A stretch of 64,000 bases of DNA, from contig NZ_NIST01000001.1 of assembly GCF_002335745.1 (NCBI RefSeq), positions 1 through 64,000 on the forward strand. The letters are read 5' to 3'. The notes under the pieces are model-generated. The model was not told the origin of the DNA. It saw nothing but the letters and a program-made list of their open reading frames with translations, and did no database searches. A program made the translations under genes and the position numbers. The DNA is from Evansella halocellulosilytica (lineage in GTDB: Bacteria; Bacillota; Bacilli; Bacillales; Salisediminibacteriaceae). Shown here in pieces: positions 51,364 to 58,972 of this stretch; positions within the stretch are counted from its first letter, which is position 1; each line of letters starts with the position of its first letter.

Positions 51364-52899
51364 TTGAAGAAAAGGATATCGGCATTGACGTGCACTTTTG
51401 TTCTGTTGTTAGCCTTCATATTCCAGCCAATTGGACTTGGCAATACTGATTTCGAAGAAGTAATCGGTGATCCACTCCAGCCTGGCACATTCAGTATCGG
51501 CACACTTCCTGCTGAACCAGATCCTGAGAAGCCAGTCATTGTATTTGTCCAAGGCTTAACAAACAACTCAACGACTTGGTATGAAGACAATGACATGTAT
51601 AGCTTAGCTCTTGAAGATGGCTACGAAACAGCTTTTGTTGAGCTGTACGATTCAGGCGGAGAACCTAAAAGTTATTGGGACAATGGGGAAATGCTCGCTC
51701 AGCAGCTTGAAGACATTTCCAACTATTTTCTCGGAAAAACCCTTGCGGTCGTCGGTTATAGTAAAGGCGGTATCGATGCTCAAGTCGCACTTATTCATGA
51801 AGGAAAACATCACCTCGTCTCTGATGTCGTGACGATCGGTTCCCCCCATCACGGAAGCGAATTAGCAGACTTAGCAAATAGTTTTTGGGCTGGATGGCTA
51901 GCTAACTTAATAGGCGCAAATAGTGAAGGAACGCAAAGTTTGCAAACCGGAGTCATGAACAATTTTAGAGCAGAAACGGACTTCCTCTCAGAAACAGAAC
52001 TTAATAACTATTATACGATCGCTGGAGAAAATACAGGTTCGTGGTTCAGCTCATATTGGTGGGGCTCTCAATTCATATCCGGTCCGAGTGATGGCGTCGT
52101 TTCAGTTGAAAGTGCCCACCTTCCATACGGAGACATGCTTGCGATTGGTGATTGGAACCACGGAAACGTTCATTATGGCTCCAATGCCCTTCCAATTTTT
52201 AAAGATCATTTAACAACAGAGGCACAAACGTCCGCGAATTCATTCGACCATCCTTTTTTTGAAGCTGACGACGAAGAACTTGATCTGTTTATTCGTGGCG
52301 GTGAACATATTGGAACTACGGAAGAAACATTTTTTGTGGAAAATAATGTGGAAGCACTTACGATCAATTGGATGAGTTCAACAAAGTTAGACGCTATTGA
52401 ACTCGTTGAACCCGGAAAAAATAATGAAACGACTTATGACATCGTTCAATTAGAAGATCAAGAATTCTTTAACGGTGCTTGGCACCATATGATTGAAATA
52501 GACAGCCCGCAAACCGGTGAATGGGTCATCCGCTCACATACCGAGGAGGATTCTGCTTACCTATTACTAGTGAATTATGATTCCTCTCTGAATCACGATT
52601 TAACGATAGAGAATCATACAAAAGGCTGGAGAGTGGATACAGGTTTCAAACAAAGGTCCAATACCATTGACATATCTTATCGAGTCGACTTCGCACCAGG
52701 AAAAATTGGTGAGAATAAGCGGATAACCCCACAGCAAAGCAGCCATGAAACTGACGACGAATTCGTTACTATTACAGACCAAGGAGAAGGAACGTATAAT
52801 GTCACGATTGATATAGAAGGCACCACTCCATCCGGTGATAAATTCCAACGAACATCCGTCCAGACTATTTATCTTGACGAAAACGGAAACGCATATTAA
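51364..52899 (+). CDS. Secreted triacylglycerol lipase / esterase (alpha/beta hydrolase)
   Basis: About 511 residues. Start: TTG 51364 (MKKRISAL) 6 nt after GGGGCGAGG; the longer ATG-51319 reading puts a basic tail before the signal peptide. Signal peptide (LTCTFVLLLAFIFQPIGLG). VIVFVQGLTNNSTTWY is the oxyanion strand, VVGYSKGGIDAQ (GxSxG, Ser about residue 126) the nucleophile elbow, GPSDGVVSVESA carries the acid and WNHGNVHYG the histidine candidates. A C-terminal ~200-residue domain of sandwich type follows. An exported lipase acting at the surface or in the medium fits; substrate chain length is not predictable. Confidence 0.87.
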   Translation: MKKRISALTCTFVLLLAFIFQPIGLGNTDFEEVIGDPLQPGTFSIGTLPAEPDPEKPVIVFVQGLTNNSTTWYEDNDMYSLALEDGYETAFVELYDSGGEPKSYWDNGEMLAQQLEDISNYFLGKTLAVVGYSKGGIDAQVALIHEGKHHLVSDVVTIGSPHHGSELADLANSFWAGWLANLIGANSEGTQSLQTGVMNNFRAETDFLSETELNNYYTIAGENTGSWFSSYWWGSQFISGPSDGVVSVESAHLPYGDMLAIGDWNHGNVHYGSNALPIFKDHLTTEAQTSANSFDHPFFEADDEELDLFIRGGEHIGTTEETFFVENNVEALTINWMSSTKLDAIELVEPGKNNETTYDIVQLEDQEFFNGAWHHMIEIDSPQTGEWVIRSHTEEDSAYLLLVNYDSSLNHDLTIENHTKGWRVDTGFKQRSNTIDISYRVDFAPGKIGENKRITPQQSSHETDDEFVTITDQGEGTYNVTIDIEGTTPSGDKFQRTSVQTIYLDENGNAY

Positions 52900-52908
52900 G
52901 TCACACAC

Positions 52909-52937
52909 GATGGCGAATGGCCCTCCCATTCGCCATC
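52909..52937. terminator. Bidirectional terminator between lipase and membrane-protein genes
   Basis: GATGGCGAATGG (52909-52920) pairs exactly with 52926-52937 around CCCTC, followed on the + strand by TCTTATTGTTTC. It starts 10 bp past the lipase stop and ends 2 bp before the stop of the convergent gene at 52940, so it should serve both. Confidence 0.75.
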
Positions 52938-52939
52938 TC

Positions 52940-53230
52940 TTATTGTTTCATTCGGTTACGCTGGATCGAAAATCCATATACAATAAAAGCTGATAATACG
53001 ATGAGCCAAAGGACATCTCTATATGTATCAAATGATATAGGTTGAATAAAACGATGGATTACCTCTAAGCTCCCCCACCCATAAGCAAAAACCGCGAATG
53101 AATGTTTATGCGACTGAAGCAAAATCTTTTGACCACGTTCATCTTTTGATTCTTCACTTTTTGTAAATTTCATCGTTTTATATAAATAATAGGAAAATGG
53201 CATTAAAAGGAAAATCCCAATTATCATCAT
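52940..53230 (-). CDS. Small membrane protein paired with an HTH regulator
   Basis: A 96-residue protein with about three hydrophobic segments (MIIGIFLLMPFSYYLY, HSFAVFAYGWGSLEVI, DVLWLIVLSAFIVYGFSI) and the charged link KFTKSEESKDERGQKIL, which resembles the DERGQKI motif of small Firmicute membrane proteins often encoded beside YozG-type HTH proteins. AAAGGGGGAG precedes ATG 53230, and the HTH gene ends 6 bp upstream. Function unknown. Confidence 0.65.
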   Translation of the reverse strand: MMIIGIFLLMPFSYYLYKTMKFTKSEESKDERGQKILLQSHKHSFAVFAYGWGSLEVIHRFIQPISFDTYRDVLWLIVLSAFIVYGFSIQRNRMKQ

Positions 53231-53236
53231 AACTTG

Positions 53237-53461
53237 CTACTCCCCCTTTACATAAGTAAAAATATCAGATATATCTTTTTCAAACACTCTCGAAATCTCA
53301 AAAGCTAATACGAGCGATGGACTGTACCGATTATTTTCTAAAGAAATTATCGTCTGCCTGCTAACACCAACCTTTGAAGCTAACTCCTTCTGCGACCACC
53401 TTCTCTCTGCACGCAATAAAAAAATATTGTTTTCTAACCGTCCTTTGTACTTTTCAGACAT
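53237..53461 (-). CDS. Small XRE-type HTH transcriptional regulator
   Basis: About 74 residues, essentially one Cro/CI HTH domain: RAERRWSQKELASKVGVSRQTIISLENNRYSPSL, followed by EISRVFEKDISDIF. Start: GGGAGAGAG is ahead of ATG 53461; GTG 53467 is too near. Such regulators usually repress their own two-gene unit with a small membrane protein. Its target site was not identified. Confidence 0.85.
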   Translation of the reverse strand: MSEKYKGRLENNIFLLRAERRWSQKELASKVGVSRQTIISLENNRYSPSLVLAFEISRVFEKDISDIFTYVKGE

Positions 53462-53660
53462 TCTCACTCTCTCCCTGGAAAGTAATATTTTTTTTACATT
53501 ATGTCATATTTTTTTAACATGTACAATCAAAAAATATAATTTTTTCTAAAAGCCGTCATACGCGATTAAAGCGTGATTACTTGTATTTCATTTTATTATC
53601 ATTTACAATCAATTATAGACTCAAGTAGTCTTTAATTGAAGAATAAAGGAATGGGCAATT

Positions 53661-54086
53661 ATGAAGTATTCAAAAGCGACAAATTATGCTTTACACACAA
53701 TGGTCTATTTAACGTTATCACCTAAAGGAAAAGCGATTGGAGTCGAACAATTAGCAAAAATCCAAGACCTTTCCCCAACGTACCTTTCCAAGATTTTAAC
53801 GAAGCTTGTAAAGGCTGGACTCATCGAATCAAATCCAGGTGTAAATGGCGGGTATAGTATCGTCAAACACTCTCGTGATATTTCTTTTTTAGATGTGATT
53901 CATGCTATTGAAGGAAAAACGACGTTATTCAATTGTTCATTGGAGCATGATGACGTTCAAAATGGAGACTGTTTAATTGAAAACGTGATGATTGAAGCAG
54001 AAGCAAGAATGAAAGATGAGCTAAACAATACATTTATTTTTGATATTGCCAAACAAATCGAAGCGAAAAAACAAAAAAATAATTAG
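53661..54086 (+). CDS. Rrf2-family transcriptional regulator
   Basis: A 141-residue regulator: MKYSKATNYALHTMVYL is the Rrf2 N-terminal helix, LSPTYLSKILTKLVKAGLIES the winged-helix recognition segment, and GVNGGYSI the wing. Only two cysteines remain in the sensor loop (FNCSLEHDDVQNGDC, 12 apart), so a thiol-redox switch like that of YwnA/SaiR-type Rrf2 proteins is more likely than an Fe-S cluster. ATG 53661 follows AAAGGAATGGG. It is followed 82 bp later by the flavoprotein gene it probably controls. Confidence 0.88.
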   Translation: MKYSKATNYALHTMVYLTLSPKGKAIGVEQLAKIQDLSPTYLSKILTKLVKAGLIESNPGVNGGYSIVKHSRDISFLDVIHAIEGKTTLFNCSLEHDDVQNGDCLIENVMIEAEARMKDELNNTFIFDIAKQIEAKKQKNN

Positions 54087-54168
54087 CCATCATTATTCCT
54101 ATATTTTTTTATATCAATTAAAGATAATAAGAGTCTATAATATATTTGATTTAACAGGAGGACAACAA

Positions 54169-55068
54169 ATGTTATTAGATTGTGCAATTATTGGCGGAGG
54201 ACCTTCAGGCTTAAATGCATCCCTTGTACTTGCAAGAGCACAAAAGAATGTCGTTCTATTTGATGACGATAAACCTAGAAATGCTGTCACTCAACAATCA
54301 CACGGTTTTATTACGAGAGATGGGATCAAACCTTCAGAATTTAAAAAGATGGCTAAAAAAGATTTGATGAAGTATCCAAATTTGACGATCCAAAACGAAC
54401 GAGTGATTCATATAAAGAAAGAAAATCAAACGTTTATGATCGATACAAATGATGGACATTCTTATCGTTCAAGGAAAATTATTTTATCTACGGGGCTTAA
54501 AGATGTCTTGCCGAATATAGAAGGGATTCATGATTTTTATGGCACGAGCTTGTTTAATTGTCCTTTTTGTGATGGCTGGGAATTAAAAGACCGTCCACTA
54601 GTTCTCATTTCAGAGGATGAGCGAGCTGTTCATATGGCAAAATTGATTGTTAATTGGAGTAAAGATCTTGTCGTCTGTACGAATGGGAAAAACATTTTTT
54701 CTAATGAACAGAAAGAATTAATCACAAAGAAAAAGATTAACGTCATTGAAAAAGAAATCATAGCATTAAAAGGGGAAAATGGTCATTTAGAAACTATTCA
54801 GTTTAAAGGTGGCGAGGAAATTCGTCGAGACGGAGGGTTTGTTACGACTGGGATTGCACAAGCATCTTCATTAGCTGAAAATTTAGGATGTAACGTGAAT
54901 AAGATGGGTGGTATTGAAACCGATCCATTTTGCCGAACAAATATTGACGGGGTCTATGTAAGTGGGGATGCTTCCATCATTGCGCCTGCTCAATTAGTGA
55001 TTGCCGCTAGTGAAGGAAGTAAAGTTGCCATTAGCGTCGTCCATGACTTAGTGAATGAAGATTTTTAA
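54169..55068 (+). CDS. NAD(P)/FAD-dependent oxidoreductase, thioredoxin-reductase-like
   Basis: About 299 residues. FAD motif CAIIGGGPSGLNASLVLARA at the N-terminus, a redox-active-looking CPFC (FNCPFCDGWEL, about residues 132-135) and the C-terminal FAD motif GVYVSGDASIIAPAQLVIAASEG. Start: CAGGAGG lies 6 nt before ATG 54169; the upstream extension from 54040 overlaps the Rrf2 gene and is spurious. Members of this family reduce low-molecular-weight thiols or disulfides; pairing with a two-Cys Rrf2 regulator supports a thiol-stress role. Confidence 0.88.
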   Translation: MLLDCAIIGGGPSGLNASLVLARAQKNVVLFDDDKPRNAVTQQSHGFITRDGIKPSEFKKMAKKDLMKYPNLTIQNERVIHIKKENQTFMIDTNDGHSYRSRKIILSTGLKDVLPNIEGIHDFYGTSLFNCPFCDGWELKDRPLVLISEDERAVHMAKLIVNWSKDLVVCTNGKNIFSNEQKELITKKKINVIEKEIIALKGENGHLETIQFKGGEEIRRDGGFVTTGIAQASSLAENLGCNVNKMGGIETDPFCRTNIDGVYVSGDASIIAPAQLVIAASEGSKVAISVVHDLVNEDF

Positions 55069-55171
55069 TTTGGACGTCATTTTGCCTGATATTTTTTCAC
55101 TTAATATAGACTTTAAAGATCTTTAATAACTTCTATTTAACTACACGTTTAATTAAAGGAGAATGAATCAT

Positions 55172-55732
55172 ATGAAAACGAACCATTTTGCCAAAAAAGT
55201 TGAATACCTTGAAAGCCCTGAGAAAAGAGGAGGTATTTTGCCAGAAAAGTTACTAAATATGCTCCCTATTAAAAAAACGGGGCACTTTTTAGATGTAGGT
55301 GCGGGTACTGGGTATTATACAATTCCAGCTGCTAAATTCGTAGAGGGTGATGTGTTTGCATTAGATATAGATCCTAAAATGCTGAAGATTGTCAACTCCA
55401 AAGCGGAACAAGAAATTTTGACAAATATCAAAACGTTGAAAGGGAGTCTTGATAATATTCCATTACCTGATCATTCGATTGACTTTATATTCGCTTCCCT
55501 CGTTTTGCATGAGGTGAAACAACTATCTCATTCGTTACAGCAAATGAAACAAGTGCTTAAACCTGACGGGTATCTCGCATGTATCGAACTTGAAAAGAAA
55601 AACACCTCTAGCGACAAACACCCGAGAATTTCTTCTGCCATGATGGAACAAGAAATAACGAATGCTGGCCTAAAAGTAACAGAGAAAATAAATCTACCGA
55701 ATGATTTATATACGATCATCGCAACAAAATAA
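55172..55732 (+). CDS. Class I SAM-dependent methyltransferase
   Basis: About 186 residues, Methyltransferase_11 type: LDVGAGTGYYTIPAAKFV (SAM motif I, about 36-53), VFALDIDPKML (motif II acidic residue) and HSIDFIFASLVLHEV (motif IV). Start: AAAGGAG is 10 nt before ATG 55172; ATG 55163 is only 1 nt away from it. It follows the flavoprotein gene by ~100 bp in the same direction and may share its transcript. Substrate unknown. Confidence 0.87.
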   Translation: MKTNHFAKKVEYLESPEKRGGILPEKLLNMLPIKKTGHFLDVGAGTGYYTIPAAKFVEGDVFALDIDPKMLKIVNSKAEQEILTNIKTLKGSLDNIPLPDHSIDFIFASLVLHEVKQLSHSLQQMKQVLKPDGYLACIELEKKNTSSDKHPRISSAMMEQEITNAGLKVTEKINLPNDLYTIIATK

Positions 55733-55741
55733 CCTCTCCTA

Positions 55742-55773
55742 TTCGACATATTTCGGGAAGTGACTGGCACTTG
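55742..55773. repeat. Single TTCGACATATTTCGGGAAG half-repeat
   Basis: One half-unit of the 12940 family with core AAGTGACTGGCAC, 9 bp after the methyltransferase stop. It shares the GACTGGC variant with the copy at 50165. Confidence 0.7.
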
Positions 55774-55830
55774 GCCAAATATGATATGATTACAGATATG
55801 AGGATTATATTATGATTGAGGGAGAGCAGA

Positions 55831-56595
55831 ATGACAGAGAAAACGAGCAGAAGTAATAGTTTGGACAAGGCATTATTTATTTTAAGTTGTTTTACGACTA
55901 ATTCGTACAGCTTAACACTTGAGATGATTTCCGATAAAACGAGCATTCCGAGATCAACTGTCTTTCGTATGCTTACTTCACTAGCAGACTATGGATATAT
56001 TAGAAAGACTAATATTTCGGGTAAAACGTGGTATTCATTAGGGTATGCATTTTTAGAAAAAGGACAACTAGTGAAAAGGCACTTTCACATTCGAGATATT
56101 GCAAAAGATGAAATGATTACACTTCGAAATGAAATGAATATGAACGTACAACTAGCCGTAAAAGATGGAACAGACGCAATCTACATCGAGCAATATGAAT
56201 CTTGGCGTCCTTTTCGATTATATCCATCTATAGGAAGAAAGGCTCCGTTGTATGCTGCAGCATGTCCGAGAGTACTCCTCGCATTTACAGAGGAGTACGA
56301 ACAAGAAGAACTAATAAAGATGTTCAATTTTCAACCATTCACGAAAAATACAGTTCAAGATCGTAACGTTTTAATAAAAGAATTAACGAAAATAAAAAAA
56401 CAAGGTTATGCGATCAGCTGGGGAGAATTGTATGAGGGGACCCTAGCGATAGCTGTCCCTATCTTCTCCCCTTCTCAAAATCAGGTTATAGCCTCAATAA
56501 GTATCGTAGGTTTAGAGCATGATTTTGATGAAAAAAATGATTTTTACATTAACAAATTAAAAACAGCAGCTAACACCATTACATCGAAAATATAG
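55831..56595 (+). CDS. IclR-family transcriptional regulator
   Basis: About 254 residues: N-terminal winged helix SLDKALFILSCFTTNSYSLTLEMISDKTSIPRSTVFRMLTSL and C-terminal effector domain with MNVQLAVKDGTDAIYIEQYES and APLYAAACPRVLLAF. Start: GGGAGAGCAG precedes ATG 55831; the TTG at 55816 is unlikely. It precedes a permease and a creatininase-family gene on the same strand, separated by a terminator and a promoter with a palindromic operator, its likely target. Confidence 0.9.
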   Translation: MTEKTSRSNSLDKALFILSCFTTNSYSLTLEMISDKTSIPRSTVFRMLTSLADYGYIRKTNISGKTWYSLGYAFLEKGQLVKRHFHIRDIAKDEMITLRNEMNMNVQLAVKDGTDAIYIEQYESWRPFRLYPSIGRKAPLYAAACPRVLLAFTEEYEQEELIKMFNFQPFTKNTVQDRNVLIKELTKIKKQGYAISWGELYEGTLAIAVPIFSPSQNQVIASISIVGLEHDFDEKNDFYINKLKTAANTITSKI

Positions 56596-56605
56596 AGGCC
56601 AGATG

Positions 56606-56639
56606 GAATTAATCAAAATTGATTAATTTCATTTTTTTT
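56606..56639 (+). terminator. Intrinsic terminator of the IclR gene
   Basis: GAATTAATC pairs with GATTAATTTC around AAAATT, followed by ATTTTTTTTA. It ends transcription 11 bp after the IclR stop, so the downstream permease depends on its own promoter. Confidence 0.75.
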
Positions 56640-56658
56640 ATCATAAAAAGAAGGAATG

Positions 56659-56687
56659 TTCAAAATATTGTCGAAATTTTATATAAT
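56659..56687 (+). promoter_or_regulatory. Sigma-A promoter of the permease-creatininase operon
   Basis: TTCAAA (56659-56664), a 17-bp spacer and a consensus TATAAT (56682-56687). Confidence 0.7.
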
Positions 56688-56694
56688 GGGATAG

Positions 56695-56715
56695 ATATTT
56701 CATTATATGAAATAT
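56695..56715. promoter_or_regulatory. Palindromic operator at the permease promoter start point
   Basis: Arms ATATTTCAT and ATGAAATAT around TAT, a perfect 9-3-9 palindrome beginning 7 bp after the -10 box and so covering +1. The shape fits IclR-family operators (short AT-rich palindromes). Confidence 0.6.
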
Positions 56716-56750
56716 AAATTCCGACACTTTAAAATAGAGGAGGTTATAAC

Positions 56751-58133
56751 ATGGCTGAGTCAAGTCGATTAAAACGAGGGTTAGGGTTTGTCGATCTCTG
56801 GAGTATTGGAGTTGGAGCCTTAATTGGCGGAGGAATCTTCACAGTTATCGGACCGGCTGTTGCTGAAGCTGGAGCTGGGTTGTTTATCGCATTTATTATT
56901 GCTGGAGTCGTTGCGATCTTATCGTCTATGAGTTACGCAGAATTAGCATCTATCTGGCCATATCAAGGAGCCTCCTATGCTTATTCGAAATATGCTTTTG
57001 CACCTATATCTAAAAATTTAGGCAAGTTAATTGCTTTATGGTGTTCTGGACTCTATTTTTTATCGTTTGCTTTTGCTGCGGGGGCAGTAAATTTAGGCTT
57101 TGCAGGATACTTTAATTTTATCTTTCCTGACTTGCCACCAGCGATTGTCGCTCCTATAATTTCACTATTAATTACTGGTCTATTACTTGTCGGGATTAAG
57201 ACAACTGGAAAAATAAATACGTTTTTCTCGATCATCCAAGTCGTCGCACTATTTGCAATCGCAATCATTGCTTTATTCTCAAACCCAACAGGTCCATTCG
57301 AATATAGTGAACTTCTTCCGAACGGGTGGACAGGTGTATTCGCTGCAACTGCCCTTATTGCTTTTGGTCAAATGCAAGTAGAAGCAGTTCTAACTTTAGG
57401 AGAAGAAGCGAAAAAACCAAAAAGAAACCTCCCTTTAGCACAAGTATCAGCATTAGTGACCGTCGTTATTTTATATGTCATTACCGGATACGGAGTTGTT
57501 TCTACAGCTAGCCCTGCTGAATTAGCAGCTTCAAGCGCACCATTGTCATTAGCTGTCGAAACTGTACTCCCAGGAGTAGGAGCTGTATTAATCGCAATAG
57601 CTGCGTTAACAGCTACAGGAACATCTACCATTGGTTGTTTATTAGGGTCTTCACGAATGCTTTTTGCTGCTGCAAGAGAAAAAGCAGTTCCATCTGTTTT
57701 TGCGAAAGTGAATAAACAAACTGGTGTCCCGACAAATGCGATTATTTTTACAGGAATCATCGCACTAAGCGCAACGTTTACAAGTGCGTTTGGCTACGCA
57801 GATGCAATTGGATTTTTAGTTAGTGCTGCAGTCTTTGCAAATTGGCTGATGATGGCGATTATGAATATTGCTCTGATCGTTGTCAGGGTGACACGACCAG
57901 AATTGCGTCCACAATTCCGATTTCCATTAAACATTAAAAATATTCCCGTTTTAGCAATCGTGGCGACAATTGCATGTCTGTGGATTCTGACGAATATCGC
58001 AACCTTGCCTCTCATTATCGGTATTTCATGGATCGTTCTAATCACCGCATGGTATTTCATTTATTCAAAGAACCGCTGGGATTATTTAGATGAAGAAAAA
58101 ATGCTCGAACTGACAGAAGACAAACGTGCATAA
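56751..58133 (+). CDS. APC-family amino acid permease
   Basis: A 460-residue transporter with about twelve membrane segments. LGFVDLWSIGVGALIGGGIFTVIGPA (residues 11-36) is the APC TM1 signature GxGxGxGIF; SYAELASIWP marks TM2-3. AGAGGAGG precedes ATG 56751. The gene overlaps the long reading of the creatininase ORF but ends 22 bp before its probable true start. With an amidohydrolase downstream it probably imports a nitrogenous compound such as creatinine or an amino-acid derivative. Confidence 0.9.
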   Translation: MAESSRLKRGLGFVDLWSIGVGALIGGGIFTVIGPAVAEAGAGLFIAFIIAGVVAILSSMSYAELASIWPYQGASYAYSKYAFAPISKNLGKLIALWCSGLYFLSFAFAAGAVNLGFAGYFNFIFPDLPPAIVAPIISLLITGLLLVGIKTTGKINTFFSIIQVVALFAIAIIALFSNPTGPFEYSELLPNGWTGVFAATALIAFGQMQVEAVLTLGEEAKKPKRNLPLAQVSALVTVVILYVITGYGVVSTASPAELAASSAPLSLAVETVLPGVGAVLIAIAALTATGTSTIGCLLGSSRMLFAAAREKAVPSVFAKVNKQTGVPTNAIIFTGIIALSATFTSAFGYADAIGFLVSAAVFANWLMMAIMNIALIVVRVTRPELRPQFRFPLNIKNIPVLAIVATIACLWILTNIATLPLIIGISWIVLITAWYFIYSKNRWDYLDEEKMLELTEDKRA

Positions 58134-58155
58134 AACACAAACAGGAGTGATAAAC

Positions 58156-58965
58156 ATGAAAAATGTATGGTTACAAGAAAACAAGTGGGAAGATGTAGAA
58201 CATTATTTATCAACTAAAAAAACGATTCTTGTACCATTTGGTAGTGTTGAGCAGCATGCTCAACACTTACCGATGGGGACAGATGCTTTTGTTGCGCAAA
58301 AGGTCGCAGAAGAAGCAGGAAAACGGACGAACACGTTAGTTGCCCCGCTCACTTGGTACGGATGGGCTCCGCATCACATGGCTTATCCCGGAACTGTTAC
58401 ATTAAGACCCGAAACATTAACAGCGGTTGTCGAGGATGTTTGCCAAAGCCTTATTTACCACGGCTTTGAAAAAATCATTTTAGTGAATGGCCATCGTGAA
58501 GCGAATCTGCCGCCAATAAAAGTAGCCATTACTCGATTAAGAAATAAAACGGGAGCATTTTTAGCCATCGCTGATCCCTTTTACTTAAATTCTGAAAAAG
58601 GTAAAGAACTAAGGAAATCAGAACCAGGAGGATTAGGGCATGCTGAGGAATTAGAAACTTCTCACATGTATTATTTACACCCAGATTTATGTAACCCTGA
58701 TCGAGCAGGTAAGAATATTCCTGAAAAACATCGTTTCTTGCAGCATGATCCGTATGTTGAAGGAGATCGCGTATTTAGTCCAAGTGATGTAAACACATAT
58801 CGAGAAGTAACAGAACAAACCGGTCTAGTCGGAGATGCAACACCAGCTAGTGAAGAAACCGGTCAAAAATATCATGAAGCTTTAGTGGCCAACTTAAAAG
58901 AGCTGATCAAATACTGCGATGAGGACGTCACCATAACGTTAAGAAATCAGTCGATTCCTCTTTAA
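58156..58965 (+). CDS. Creatininase-family amidohydrolase
   Basis: About 269 residues. LVPFGSVEQHAQHLPMGTDAF (about 24-44) carries the metal-binding Glu/His/Asp set, NGHREANLPPIKVA (about 115-128) the next His, and GGLGHAEELETSHMYYL the GxxGHAG-E type motif. Start: AGGAG is 8 nt before ATG 58156; the ORF reading from 58126 overlaps the permease. The family hydrolyses cyclic amides (creatinine, formamidopyrimidines, mycofactocin precursors). The permease partner points to uptake and hydrolysis of an external amide, substrate uncertain. Confidence 0.88.
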   Translation: MKNVWLQENKWEDVEHYLSTKKTILVPFGSVEQHAQHLPMGTDAFVAQKVAEEAGKRTNTLVAPLTWYGWAPHHMAYPGTVTLRPETLTAVVEDVCQSLIYHGFEKIILVNGHREANLPPIKVAITRLRNKTGAFLAIADPFYLNSEKGKELRKSEPGGLGHAEELETSHMYYLHPDLCNPDRAGKNIPEKHRFLQHDPYVEGDRVFSPSDVNTYREVTEQTGLVGDATPASEETGQKYHEALVANLKELIKYCDEDVTITLRNQSIPL

Positions 58966-58972
58966 ATTTTAA

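Noticed and set aside
51303-51852. Small minus-strand ORFs over the lipase start
   Set aside because: Antisense shadows of the lipase coding sequence with no supporting signals.
57368-58060. Minus-strand ORFs antisense to the APC permease
   Set aside because: Composition mirrors the codon pattern of the membrane-protein gene on the other strand; no independent start signals.
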